Positions 33,588 through 42,244 of a stretch of 64,000 nt of DNA are shown here, in pieces. The stretch spans positions 1 through 64,000 of the forward strand of contig JANMYQ010000264.1 of NCBI GenBank assembly GCA_031382215.1, read 5' to 3'. The position numbers and the translations under genes are program-made. The DNA is from LGRD01 sp031382215. Its GTDB lineage: Bacteria > Pseudomonadota > Gammaproteobacteria > Burkholderiales > Burkholderiaceae_C. Position 1 is the stretch's first letter. Each line of letters starts with the position of its first letter. The notes beneath the pieces are model-generated. The model had not been told where the DNA came from and did no database searches. It saw only the letters and a list, made by a program, of their open reading frames with translations.

Positions 33588-35507
33588 ATGCCGAGCCCAC
33601 CGACCCGCGTCCTGTCCGTCATCCCGCCGATGACGCAACTCAACACGCCGTACCCGTCGACCGCCTACCTGACCGGTTTTCTGCGCTCCCGCGGCTTCGA
33701 TGCGGTGCAGGAAGACTTGGCGCTGGGCTTGATCCTGCGCTTGCTCTCGGCCGATGGGCTGGCGGCCGTTCGTGCGGTCATCGCCACGTTGCCGGCGCCG
33801 CAGCGCACGCCGCTCGTCCAGGCCTTCGACGCGCAGTTCGAGCGCTACGCCGCCACCATCGCCCCGACCATCGCCTTCCTCCAAGGCCGCGACACCACGC
33901 TGATGCACCGTATCTGCAGCCGCGCCTTCCTGCCCGAAGGCCCGCGCTTCGCGGCGCTGGATGAATACATAGACCCGGAAGGCGGCGACCCGATGGCCTG
34001 GGCCTTCGGGGCGCTGGGCGTGCAAGACCGCGCGCGCCACCTGGCCACCCTGTACCTGAACGACATTGCCGACGTGCTGCGCGACGCTATCGACCCGCGC
34101 TTCGAATTCGTGCGCTATGCCGAAAGCCTGGCGCAGAGCCAGCCCACCTTCGACCCGCTGGCCGATGCGCTGGCGGCGCCACCGAACCTGGTGGATCACA
34201 CGCTGCGAGAACTCACCCTGGCCGCGCTGGCGCGCCATGCGCCGACGGTGGTGCTGGTGTCGGTGCCGTTCCCCGGTGCGGTGTACGCGGCGTTTCGCAT
34301 CGCGCAGGCAATCAAGGCGCACGACCGGGCCATCGTCACCGTGCTCGGTGGCGGTTTCGTCAACACCGAGCTGCGCGAGTTGAGCGAGCCGCGCGTGTTC
34401 GACCACTTCAACTACGTGACGCTCGACGCCGGTGAACGCCCGCTGCTGGCGCTGCTGGAGCACCTTGCGGGCAAGCGTTCTCAAAGCCGGCTTGTGCGCA
34501 CCTTCCTGCGCCCGGCCGCCTCACAGGAAGTGCGCTATGTGAATCTCGTCGAGCCCGACATTCCGTTTGCCGAGGTCGGCACACCCACATGGGACGGCCT
34601 GCCGCTGGACCGCTACCTATCGCTGCTGGACATGCTCAACCCGATGCACCGGTTGTGGTCCGACGGGCGCTGGAACAAGCTCACCGTGGCGCAAGGCTGC
34701 TACTGGAAGAAGTGCAGCTTCTGCGACGTGAGCCTGGACTACGTCTCGCGCTACGAGGGCGCGACCGCAGCGACCTTGGTCGATCGCATCGAGGCGATCG
34801 TCGCCGAGACCGGCCAGACCGGTTTCCACTTCGTCGATGAAGCCGCGCCGCCGAAGGCGCTCAAGACCCTGGCCGAAGAGCTGAGCCGGCGCCGCCTGGC
34901 AATCTCATGGTGGGGCAACATCCGCTTCGAGAAGAGCTTCAGCCCGGCGCTCTGCCAGCAACTTGCGGACAGCGGCTGCATCGCGATCTCCGGCGGGCTC
35001 GAAGTGGCGTCCGACCGTTTGCTCGCGCTGATGAAGAAGGGCGTTTCGGTCGATCAGGTCGCGCGCGTGACGCGTGGTTTTTCTGACGCCGGCATCCTGG
35101 TGCACGCCTACCTGATGTACGGCTTTCCGACCCAGACGGTGCAGGATACGGTGGACGCGCTCGAATACGTGCGCCAGCTCTTTGCCGCTGGCTGCATCCA
35201 GTCCGGCTTCTTCCACCGCTTTGCCTGCACCGTGCATTCGCCGGTCGGGCGCGACCCGGCGGCTTACGGCGTCAGCTTGATGCCGCTGCCACCGGTGTCG
35301 TTCGCGAAGAACGACGTCGGCTTCATCGACCCGACCGGCGTGGACCACGACGCCTTGGGCACCGCGCTGAAGAAGGCGCTCTACAACTACATGCACGGCC
35401 TGGGGCTGGACGAAGACGTGCGCAGCTGGTTCAAGGGCCTCGGCACACCCGTGCCGCGCACCCGCGTGGTGCGGCACCACATCGAGCGCGCGCTGCAGTC
35501 GCGCTGA
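33588..35507 (+). CDS. Radical SAM protein with B12-binding-like N-terminus and CX4CX2C cluster
   Basis: 639 residues. An N-terminal alpha/beta domain (VLSVIPPMTQLNTPYPS..., VVLVSVPFPG, GGGFVN) resembles cobalamin-binding radical SAM proteins but lacks the DxHxxG motif. The radical SAM barrel starts at TVAQGCYWKKCSFC with C371, C376 and C379; the spacing is CX4CX2C rather than CX3CX2C. Downstream features include HFVDEAAPP, SGGLEVASDRLL and LMYGFPTQT. Reaction unknown. ATG 33588 is chosen because it starts the conserved domain and clears gudD. It is divergent from gudD and not obviously part of an operon. Confidence 0.8.
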   Translation: MPSPPTRVLSVIPPMTQLNTPYPSTAYLTGFLRSRGFDAVQEDLALGLILRLLSADGLAAVRAVIATLPAPQRTPLVQAFDAQFERYAATIAPTIAFLQGRDTTLMHRICSRAFLPEGPRFAALDEYIDPEGGDPMAWAFGALGVQDRARHLATLYLNDIADVLRDAIDPRFEFVRYAESLAQSQPTFDPLADALAAPPNLVDHTLRELTLAALARHAPTVVLVSVPFPGAVYAAFRIAQAIKAHDRAIVTVLGGGFVNTELRELSEPRVFDHFNYVTLDAGERPLLALLEHLAGKRSQSRLVRTFLRPAASQEVRYVNLVEPDIPFAEVGTPTWDGLPLDRYLSLLDMLNPMHRLWSDGRWNKLTVAQGCYWKKCSFCDVSLDYVSRYEGATAATLVDRIEAIVAETGQTGFHFVDEAAPPKALKTLAEELSRRRLAISWWGNIRFEKSFSPALCQQLADSGCIAISGGLEVASDRLLALMKKGVSVDQVARVTRGFSDAGILVHAYLMYGFPTQTVQDTVDALEYVRQLFAAGCIQSGFFHRFACTVHSPVGRDPAAYGVSLMPLPPVSFAKNDVGFIDPTGVDHDALGTALKKALYNYMHGLGLDEDVRSWFKGLGTPVPRTRVVRHHIERALQSR

Positions 35508-35662
35508 GATCGCGCTGAGGCTGCGCAGACGCGGCGGCACCCACGCAAGCTTCGCCGCAGACCGGCGAAATCGCACGCTCCGGAAAATTCAGATGCGCCA
35601 CGGCGGAACCGCTGTGGCAGTCTGCCGCTCTACCCATTCCGGACGCAGCGAAGGCCATCAGC

Positions 35663-36004
35663 ATGGAGCCCGCTCTCTCTTCCCGCGGCGAGTTTTCCCG
35701 CACCTTGTGGTACCGCTACTTCTTCTACGGGTGGCTGTTTCGCGATGTCTGCCGCGGCAACCTGTGGCAGCGATCGCAGGCCTGGCGCCACAACAAGGAG
35801 CAGTCGCGCTGGTTGCCCACCTACATGTGGCGCTGGCTGGTGCTGGGGGGCGTGCTGTTCGGCATGGCCAGCTTCATCGAGGTGATGCTCTCCAGCCCCG
35901 CACTGTCGGCCTTCTTCTACGTGCCGTCGGCGCTGTCGGTGCCGTTCAATGTGGTGACCGCGGTGTGCTGGTGGTTCCTGCAGTTCGACCGCCACCTGAA
36001 CTGA
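35663..36004 (+). CDS. Two-TM membrane protein of unknown function
   Basis: 113 residues. An aromatic-rich N-terminal amphipathic part (RTLWYRYFFYGWLFRDV) is followed by two hydrophobic segments (about 56-73 and 86-106) and a short polar tail. I do not recognise a family. Codon usage matches its neighbours. It sits between the radical SAM gene and the convergent beta-glucuronidase gene. Confidence 0.65.
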   Translation: MEPALSSRGEFSRTLWYRYFFYGWLFRDVCRGNLWQRSQAWRHNKEQSRWLPTYMWRWLVLGGVLFGMASFIEVMLSSPALSAFFYVPSALSVPFNVVTAVCWWFLQFDRHLN

Positions 36005-36025
36005 CCTCCCACGCTCCTCTGTCGT

Positions 36026-37807
36026 TCACGCGCGCGAGCGGTAGTGTTCGGCCAGCACCTCGAACGCCAGCTTGCGCGTGGCCTTGTCTTCGGCGATCAG
36101 GCCTTTGCGGTTGAAGCCGCGGTTGAAGACGGTCTGCCGGCGTTCGGAGCGAAAGTCGTAGAGCAGCCACGGCGTCATGCCGCACACATAACTGGCTTCA
36201 CTCGCCAGCGCGATCTGGTGGCGGTAGATGTCGGCCTGGCAGTCCTCGGTGAACAGTTCGCGCTCTCCGCCGCGGTGCCCGGCCAGCGCATCGGCTCCGG
36301 TTTCACTGATGATCACCGGCTTGCCGGGGTCGGAGTTCTTCAGCAGGCGCCGCAGGCCGTCGAAGTCGGGCTCGTACCAGCCGAAGTACTCGTTCAGCCC
36401 GATCACGTCCAGGTGCTGGGCCAGCCGGTCTTCGATGCGAAACCTTTCGCGGTTGACGAGGCAAGCCGCGCCCACCAGCCGCGTCGGGTCGGCGGCGCGG
36501 GCGGCTTCGGCGAGCGTGCGCATGAAGTGGTAGCGGGCATCGGTGTCGGCGTTCTCGTTGCCCACGCCCCACAAGATCACGCTGGCACGGTTGGCGTCGC
36601 GCGATAGCAGCTCCAGCAACTGGTTGCGCGCATCGGCGAGCGTGGCCGGGTTGTCGAACTGGATCGCCCAGTACACCGGCACCTCTTCCCACAACAGAAA
36701 GCCCAGCTCGTCGGCGATGCGCGCCACATGCTCGTGATGCGGGTAGTGCGACAGGCGCAGGAAGTTGCAACCGAGCGCGCGCGCATCGGCAAAGCGGCGG
36801 CGCACGTCGGCTTCGGTGGACACCTTGCCCAGCACCGCATCGTCTTCGTGCACGCAGATGCCCTTGAGGTAGATCGCTGCGCCATTCAGCAGCACCTGGG
36901 TGCCCTGCACACGAACCTCACGAAAGCCGATGCGGTCGTGCACCACGTCGTCGCCACAGCGGAAGCTCACGTCGTACAGCGTCGGGCGGGCGGGCGACCA
37001 CAGATCGGGTTGTGCCTCCAGCGTGGCCAGCGCATGGCCTGCCTTCACCGCAAGGCGCAACTTCACGCCCAGCGCCGGGAGCTCGACCTCGGCCTCGGTG
37101 TCGATCGCATTCGACAGCGTCAGCGCCACGCGCATGCGCGAGAAGCTGCCGTCGGGCACCAGTTGCAGGGTCGCGTGGCGGATGAACACGGCCGGCAAGC
37201 GCAGCAGTGCCACCTCTCGATACAGCCCGCCGTGGTTGAACCAGTCGAAATGGTTCATCGGCACGCGGTGGCGTTCACGCCGGTTGTCTACCTGGATCTG
37301 CAGCCGGTTGCCGGGGCCGGGCTGAAGGTGCTCGGTCAGTTCGACGAAAAACGGCGTGGAGCCGCCGCGGTGTGTGCCGAGGAAGCGGCCGTTCAGGAAC
37401 ACGCGCGCCTGGTAGTTGGCGGCGCCGATGCGCAGCACGGTGCGCGGGGTTTGCTCGTCGGGCGTGTGCTCGATGAAGCGTGTGTACCAGGCGCCGCCCT
37501 CGAAGTGCAGCCACTCGGGTCGTTGCATCGTCCAGCACGAGGGCACGTTGATCGTGCCGCCCATGCCGGCGTCGTAGTCGCGCGGCTTCAGCCACTCCCG
37601 CGCAGGCTGCGGCGCGTCGGCGAACCATTTCTGGCGCAAACCTTCGTCGAACAGGTCAAGCGTGAAGTTCCAGGCGCCGTGCAGCGCTTCGCTCACCCGC
37701 CCGCCCATGGCGACGCTGTGCGCGTGCGTGAACGAGGGCTGCTCGTACGGCTGCAGATAGGCTTCGTCGTGCAGGTGGTGGAACGGATCGTCGGTCGGGT
37801 CGCTCAT
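36026..37807 (-). CDS. uidA: Glycoside hydrolase family 2 beta-glucuronidase
   Basis: 593 residues in three parts: sugar-binding jelly roll (about 35-210), immunoglobulin-like domain (210-305) and TIM barrel (305-593). The acid/base is E418 (GVGNEN) and the nucleophile E502 (IISETGADA). N566-R567-K568 forms the NxK motif that grips the glucuronic-acid carboxylate and separates glucuronidases from galactosidases. There is no signal peptide, so it acts on imported glucuronides. ATG 37807 is chosen; upstream codons are unconserved-looking. It ends the importer operon (16 bp after the toroid-like gene). Confidence 0.9.
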   Translation of the reverse strand: MSDPTDDPFHHLHDEAYLQPYEQPSFTHAHSVAMGGRVSEALHGAWNFTLDLFDEGLRQKWFADAPQPAREWLKPRDYDAGMGGTINVPSCWTMQRPEWLHFEGGAWYTRFIEHTPDEQTPRTVLRIGAANYQARVFLNGRFLGTHRGGSTPFFVELTEHLQPGPGNRLQIQVDNRRERHRVPMNHFDWFNHGGLYREVALLRLPAVFIRHATLQLVPDGSFSRMRVALTLSNAIDTEAEVELPALGVKLRLAVKAGHALATLEAQPDLWSPARPTLYDVSFRCGDDVVHDRIGFREVRVQGTQVLLNGAAIYLKGICVHEDDAVLGKVSTEADVRRRFADARALGCNFLRLSHYPHHEHVARIADELGFLLWEEVPVYWAIQFDNPATLADARNQLLELLSRDANRASVILWGVGNENADTDARYHFMRTLAEAARAADPTRLVGAACLVNRERFRIEDRLAQHLDVIGLNEYFGWYEPDFDGLRRLLKNSDPGKPVIISETGADALAGHRGGERELFTEDCQADIYRHQIALASEASYVCGMTPWLLYDFRSERRQTVFNRGFNRKGLIAEDKATRKLAFEVLAEHYRSRA

Positions 37808-37824
37808 CGTGCGCTCGTCGTGCG

Positions 37825-38973
37825 TCAGCTTGGAACTGGCTTGCGGTAGCCGATGCCCACCGTGCGCCGAAAGCCCCAGGCGCGGCGGCCAGGCCAAAGG
37901 CAGTCATCGATCATCGTTATTGCGATCCAGCGGAACCAGGTGGCAAAGGTGTTCGACAGGCCTTGCGGCTCGGCGTAACCATGCACCCAGCCGTCTTGCC
38001 GGCGCGTGCCTTCCAGCACGTCGGCAAAGCCACCATCGGCGTTCTGGAAGGCCAGCAGGTGCGGCAAGAGCCCGCGCAGCCAGCGCTCGGTGTCAGCGCG
38101 GCGGTGCTCGATTAGCCGGTGCGCGTGTACCAGCAGGTCGACCAGATCGACATCGATGCAGGCACTGTCGATGCGGGCCGGCTGTGCGAGCGACCAGTCC
38201 ACCGCCTTGTTCTGGTACGGCAGGGGCCGGCCGCAGGCGTACCACAGGTGGTAGTTGTGCATCGAGCCGGCCATGGCGTGCAAGGCGCGCAGCGGGTCGC
38301 TCAACTGGCCCACGCCCCAGAAGCCGGTGGCGGGTTCCTGCAGGCGGTCGTGCCAGTCGAACAGTGCGGCCATGCACGTGCCTGCCTGGGAGCGCTGGGC
38401 CGCGTCGCCCTGTTCAGCGAGGGCGAGCAAGAAGCCACCGAGATTGACGATGTTGTTGCCCTCTTGCCAGGGGTCGCGCAAGTCTCGCTCGGCGAGCCAG
38501 GCCTTGAGCACCTGTGGGTCCAGCCACGGCCTGGCAAACGTGAGCGTGGGCACGTGTTCAGGCGTCAGCGCCTGCACCGCGCCGAGCGTGTAGTTGGTGA
38601 CATGGAAATCGATGTAGCGCCAGGTCTCGGCCGGATCGGGCTTCTTGAAGACCGCACCGTCGTGCATGCCCGGGATGCGGAAGACACCGTCGGCGCGGCG
38701 GTGCGTCAGCAGCCACGCAGACAGATCGGCGCGAGCTGCGCTCGACCAGCCGCCCAGATCGCCCAGCAGGTCGCGCGCCATCACCGCGTTGTAGGTGCCC
38801 GGCAGCAGCATGCCCGGCCAGGCCGCGACATCGTGTGCGGCGCTGATGCGCGACACGCCGACCGGCAGGCCCGGCGCCTGCATCGCCTGCAGCCAGGCCA
38901 GCGTGCGCTCGCGCGCCGCGTCGATCTGCGCCTGGAGTTCGGGGTCGGTGGCCGGCACGGCGTCGCGCTTCAT
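37825..38973 (-). CDS. Unrecognised protein, probable alpha/alpha-toroid enzyme of the glucuronide operon
   Basis: 382 residues, no signal peptide or membrane segment, so cytosolic. The chain is helical, with repeated aromatic-rich blocks (WRYIDFHVTNYTLGAVQAL, DPWQEGNNIVNLGGFLLAL, GSMHNYHLWYACG, FQNADGGFADV) like those of alpha/alpha-toroid proteins such as GH88/GH105 or terpene-cyclase-type folds. No known catalytic signature is certain. It lies 4 bp after a sugar permease gene and 17 bp before beta-glucuronidase, so a role in processing imported glucuronides is likely. Possible activities are a lyase, hydrolase or epimerase. Confidence 0.6.
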   Translation of the reverse strand: MKRDAVPATDPELQAQIDAARERTLAWLQAMQAPGLPVGVSRISAAHDVAAWPGMLLPGTYNAVMARDLLGDLGGWSSAARADLSAWLLTHRRADGVFRIPGMHDGAVFKKPDPAETWRYIDFHVTNYTLGAVQALTPEHVPTLTFARPWLDPQVLKAWLAERDLRDPWQEGNNIVNLGGFLLALAEQGDAAQRSQAGTCMAALFDWHDRLQEPATGFWGVGQLSDPLRALHAMAGSMHNYHLWYACGRPLPYQNKAVDWSLAQPARIDSACIDVDLVDLLVHAHRLIEHRRADTERWLRGLLPHLLAFQNADGGFADVLEGTRRQDGWVHGYAEPQGLSNTFATWFRWIAITMIDDCLWPGRRAWGFRRTVGIGYRKPVPS

Positions 38974-38977
38974 CGCC

Positions 38978-39814
38978 TCAACCCTTCACGGCGCCGGCGG
39001 TCATGCCCGAGATCACGCGGCGCTGCGCGACCAGGAAGAACAAGGTCACCGGAATGGTGGTGAGCACCGCGAGCGCCATGATGCCCTGGAAGTTGACGCC
39101 CAATTCGCCGTTCAGGCTCATCAGCGCCACCGGCAAGGTGTAGGTGTCTGGCGACTTGGACACCACCAGCACCGGCAGCCACTGCGCCCAGTTGAGCAAG
39201 AAGGTGATGATGGCCGCGGTGGCCACCACCGGCAGCGCCAGCGGCATCACCACGCTCCACAGGATCTGCCACTCGTTCGCGCCGTCGATCACCGCGGCCT
39301 CGATCACCGACTTGGGGATGGCGCGAAAGAACTGCTCGAACAGGAAGAACTGGATCGGGCCGAGCGCCAGGAACAGCACGATGCCGGCGTAAGTGCCCAG
39401 CAGCCCGATCTTGAACATCACGATGTAGACCGGGATCACCAGCAGCATGTACGGGTACATGATCGTCACCATGAAGCCCAGCCGCAGCACGCGGAACAGC
39501 CAGAAGTCGGGGCGGCGCACGATGGCGTAGGCGCCGAGTGCGGTGACGACGATGCCCACCACGGTCGATGCGGTGGTGATCAGCACGGAGTTCAGCGCGT
39601 AGCGCCAGAGTGGCGTGCCGCCGATGCTGGCGATCTCGGTCAGCACGTCCAGGCTCAGCGTTTCGGGCCAGGGCCGCAGCGGCGAAGTCATGATGGCCTG
39701 GGTGTTGCGAAAGGCGCTGACCAGCATCCACCAGTACGGGTACAGACAGACGATGCTGACGACGATGGCCCCGGCATAGGCCAGCACCACCAGCGCTTTG
39801 GGTGCGCGCGTCAT
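38978..39814 (-). CDS. Carbohydrate ABC importer permease (MalG-like)
   Basis: 278 residues with six membrane segments. The EAA loop for ATPase contact is EAAVIDGANEWQILWSVVMPLALP (about 180-200). It is the inner-membrane partner of the permease immediately upstream, whose stop overlaps its ATG by 4 bp (ATGA). Its stop precedes the toroid-like gene by 4 bp. The cytosolic ATPase is not encoded here. Confidence 0.9.
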   Translation of the reverse strand: MTRAPKALVVLAYAGAIVVSIVCLYPYWWMLVSAFRNTQAIMTSPLRPWPETLSLDVLTEIASIGGTPLWRYALNSVLITTASTVVGIVVTALGAYAIVRRPDFWLFRVLRLGFMVTIMYPYMLLVIPVYIVMFKIGLLGTYAGIVLFLALGPIQFFLFEQFFRAIPKSVIEAAVIDGANEWQILWSVVMPLALPVVATAAIITFLLNWAQWLPVLVVSKSPDTYTLPVALMSLNGELGVNFQGIMALAVLTTIPVTLFFLVAQRRVISGMTAGAVKG

Positions 39815-40734
39815 GCCTTGTCCTTGCCCTGCTGCAGCCTCATCATGCCCAGCGCCAGCACGATGACGATGGCGAACAGGATGCTGGCCATCGCTGTGGC
39901 CTCGCCATAGCGGCCCTGGTCGAACAGCTGGTAGGCGTAGTAGCTGACGAAGTTGGTCGAGTCGTTCGGGCCGCCCTTGGTCATGACCGCCACCACGGTG
40001 AAGGTCTTCAGGTACTGGATCAGCGCGTACACGCTGTTCACCAGCAGAGCCGGCTTGAGTTGCGGCAGCACCACGTGCCAGAACTTCTGCCAGGCGGTGG
40101 CGCCGTCGATCTCGGCGGCCTCGGCCACACCCTTGTCGCACAAGGCCAGGTTGGCCAGGAAGATCACCACGTAAAAGCCCACGTGGTGCCACAACTCGGC
40201 GATCAGCACCGCCACGAGCACCGTGTCGGTCGAGGCCAGCCCGCCGAAACGCGGCAGCCCCAGCCCCGCCAGCGCCACGCTGAAGGCGCCGAAGCTCTGG
40301 TCGAACAGCCAGCGCCAGACCACGTAGCCGGCGACGTCGGGCGTGACCACCGGCAGGAAGATCGCCACCTTGAAGAAGGTGCGGCCGCGGCCCAACAACG
40401 CCGAGTTAAGCAGCAGCGCGTAGCCCAGGGCGAGCGCGATGGTGCTCACCACCGCCAGCCCCGTGTACAGCAAGGTGCGCCACAACGACGCCAGGAACAC
40501 CGGGTCGGCCAGCACTGCCGCGTAGTTGGCCCAGCCCACCCACTGCGGCGACGGTTGCAGCGCGCTCGCCGACGCAGTGAACGACACCTGGATCGACAGC
40601 ACGATGGGCCACACACCGAACACCGCGGTCAACGCGGCGAACGGGATCACGAACAGCCAGAACACGCCGATCGGCGCACGCCGCGGCGCCGCCAGGGCAG
40701 GGGCCGCAACGGACGGGGCGACGAGGGCCGCCAT
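39811..40734 (-). CDS. Carbohydrate ABC importer permease (MalF-like)
   Basis: 307 residues: an Ala/Pro-rich cytosolic N-tail, then six membrane segments. The EAA motif is EAAEIDGATAWQKFWHVVLPQLKP (about 215-240). ATG 40734 is chosen; an in-frame extension toward the binding-protein gene lacks coding character. The 101-bp gap after the binding-protein gene could hold a processing or attenuation signal that raises binding-protein output, though no clear hairpin was identified. Confidence 0.9.
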   Translation of the reverse strand: MAALVAPSVAAPALAAPRRAPIGVFWLFVIPFAALTAVFGVWPIVLSIQVSFTASASALQPSPQWVGWANYAAVLADPVFLASLWRTLLYTGLAVVSTIALALGYALLLNSALLGRGRTFFKVAIFLPVVTPDVAGYVVWRWLFDQSFGAFSVALAGLGLPRFGGLASTDTVLVAVLIAELWHHVGFYVVIFLANLALCDKGVAEAAEIDGATAWQKFWHVVLPQLKPALLVNSVYALIQYLKTFTVVAVMTKGGPNDSTNFVSYYAYQLFDQGRYGEATAMASILFAIVIVLALGMMRLQQGKDKA

Positions 40735-40835
40735 CACGCCAGCGCCGCGCCGGGGGTGGCGCCGCGCACACCACCCAGGTCGGCCGCGAGTTCGACGCTG
40801 GCCACGGCCAATGTTCCTGACGGCACGCGGGCGGC

Positions 40836-42128
40836 CTACTTCTTCGCCTGCAGCTTGGCCGTCAGTTCGCGCATCTCGGTCGCGGTCTCGGCGATGAATG
40901 CCTTCCAGTTGGCCGGCGGCTTGGCGATGCCGGCGAGCAGCTTGCGGTGGAAGGCGGCCTCCAGCTCCGGGTAGAAATCGTGCGTGGCTTCGGGAAAGTC
41001 GTAGGCCACCAGCGTGCCGGTCGGCGCTGCGAAGAACTTCTGCCGGTCCGACAAGGCGGCGACGTCCAGGTCCTTGCGCACCGCCGCGCCCACGTTGTCG
41101 AGCGAGGCCTGCTGCGCCGGCTTGCTCAACATGAACTTGGCGAACTCGACTGCCAGCGCCTTGTTCGGCGAGTTGTCGGGCACCGCCACGCCGCGCATGC
41201 CGCCGATCACCACCGCGTTCTTGCGCGCGGGGTCGAAGGCCGGCCACGGGCCGACCAGGAAGTCGCCCTTGAGCACCGTCGGGCCGTCCCACTTCTTCAC
41301 GTTCCAGTCGCCGACGCGGAACATGCCGGCGCGGCCGCCTTCGATCACCTGGTACATCTCGGGGAACGAGTGGTTGATGGTGTCGGGCGCGACGAACCGG
41401 TACTCGGTGTAGGTCTTGAGGAACTCTTCCAGCACCTGCGCATGCCTGGGCTCGTCGATCACGATCTTGCCCTGCGGGTCGATCAGCGTGTGGCGCAGGC
41501 CGGAGCCGAAGGTGAACAGATCGAGCATGTGCACCAGGTCGCGCGGCTTGGCCGCCTGCAGCCCGAAGCCCTGGGTGTCGGCGGCACCGTTGCCGTCGGG
41601 GTCGTTGTCGCGGAACTTGGTGGCCACGCGTTTGGCGTCGTCCCAGGTCGCAGGGAATTTTTCGCCCACCTTGTCGAGCCAGCTCTTGCGCACACCCATG
41701 GCCATCTGCACACGCTGCACGGGCAGGATGATCATCTTCGTGCCATGCGTGGCCACGTCGAGATCGGTTTCGCTGAGGAAGGCCTTGTCGCCGACCTGCG
41801 CCAGCACCGGCTTGAGGTCCATCAGCTTCTTGGTTTGCGACTCGACGCGGATCACGCGCTCGTAATTGTTGTAGAGCAGGTCCGGTGCGGTGTTGGTGTT
41901 CAGTGCCGAGATCGAGCGGCCGAACCACTGGTCGGTGGGGTAGCTGACGGACTTGACGGTGACGCCGGGCTTGAGCTTGGTGAACTCGGCCGACAAGGCG
42001 TTGAACCACTTGATGCCGTTGTCGCCCAGGTCGTGCCAGACCACCAGTTCCTGGGCTGCGGCGGCGCCCACCAGCAGTGACGATGCCGCTGCGGCGAGGG
42101 CTCGGATGAAGTGCCGTTTCGATTGCAT
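40836..42128 (-). CDS. ABC transporter sugar-binding protein (family 1)
   Basis: 430 residues with a signal peptide (RHFIRALAAAASSLLVGAAAAQ). The mature protein is a cluster D-type carbohydrate-binding fold with LVVWHDLGDNGIKWFNALSAEF at the start and GDWNVKKW and VGPWPAFD around the ligand cleft. It would deliver a glucuronide or related oligosaccharide to the two permeases encoded next. GGAGACGC precedes the ATG. Transcription starts from a divergent region containing a LacI-type operator. Confidence 0.9.
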   Translation of the reverse strand: MQSKRHFIRALAAAASSLLVGAAAAQELVVWHDLGDNGIKWFNALSAEFTKLKPGVTVKSVSYPTDQWFGRSISALNTNTAPDLLYNNYERVIRVESQTKKLMDLKPVLAQVGDKAFLSETDLDVATHGTKMIILPVQRVQMAMGVRKSWLDKVGEKFPATWDDAKRVATKFRDNDPDGNGAADTQGFGLQAAKPRDLVHMLDLFTFGSGLRHTLIDPQGKIVIDEPRHAQVLEEFLKTYTEYRFVAPDTINHSFPEMYQVIEGGRAGMFRVGDWNVKKWDGPTVLKGDFLVGPWPAFDPARKNAVVIGGMRGVAVPDNSPNKALAVEFAKFMLSKPAQQASLDNVGAAVRKDLDVAALSDRQKFFAAPTGTLVAYDFPEATHDFYPELEAAFHRKLLAGIAKPPANWKAFIAETATEMRELTAKLQAKK

Positions 42129-42172
42129 CGCGCGTCTCCTTGAAGGTGAAAACCGAGTGACCAGGGGTTGAA

Positions 42173-42194
42173 GGGAAAACGTTTACCCATTCTA
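42173..42194. promoter_or_regulatory. LacI-type operator and -10 element of the importer operon
   Basis: GGGAAAACGTTTACCC (42173-42188) is a near-perfect palindrome around the central CG typical of LacI/GalR operators, with one mismatched pair. Immediately next to it, reading toward the binding-protein gene, is TAGAAT (complement of 42189-42194), a good -10. The operator would therefore cover the transcription start. It lies between the importer operon and the lacI gene. Confidence 0.7.
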
Positions 42195-42244
42195 GAAGGG
42201 GGCGCTAGACTCGGTATGCGAGGAATCCCTTAAGCCCCCTGGTC

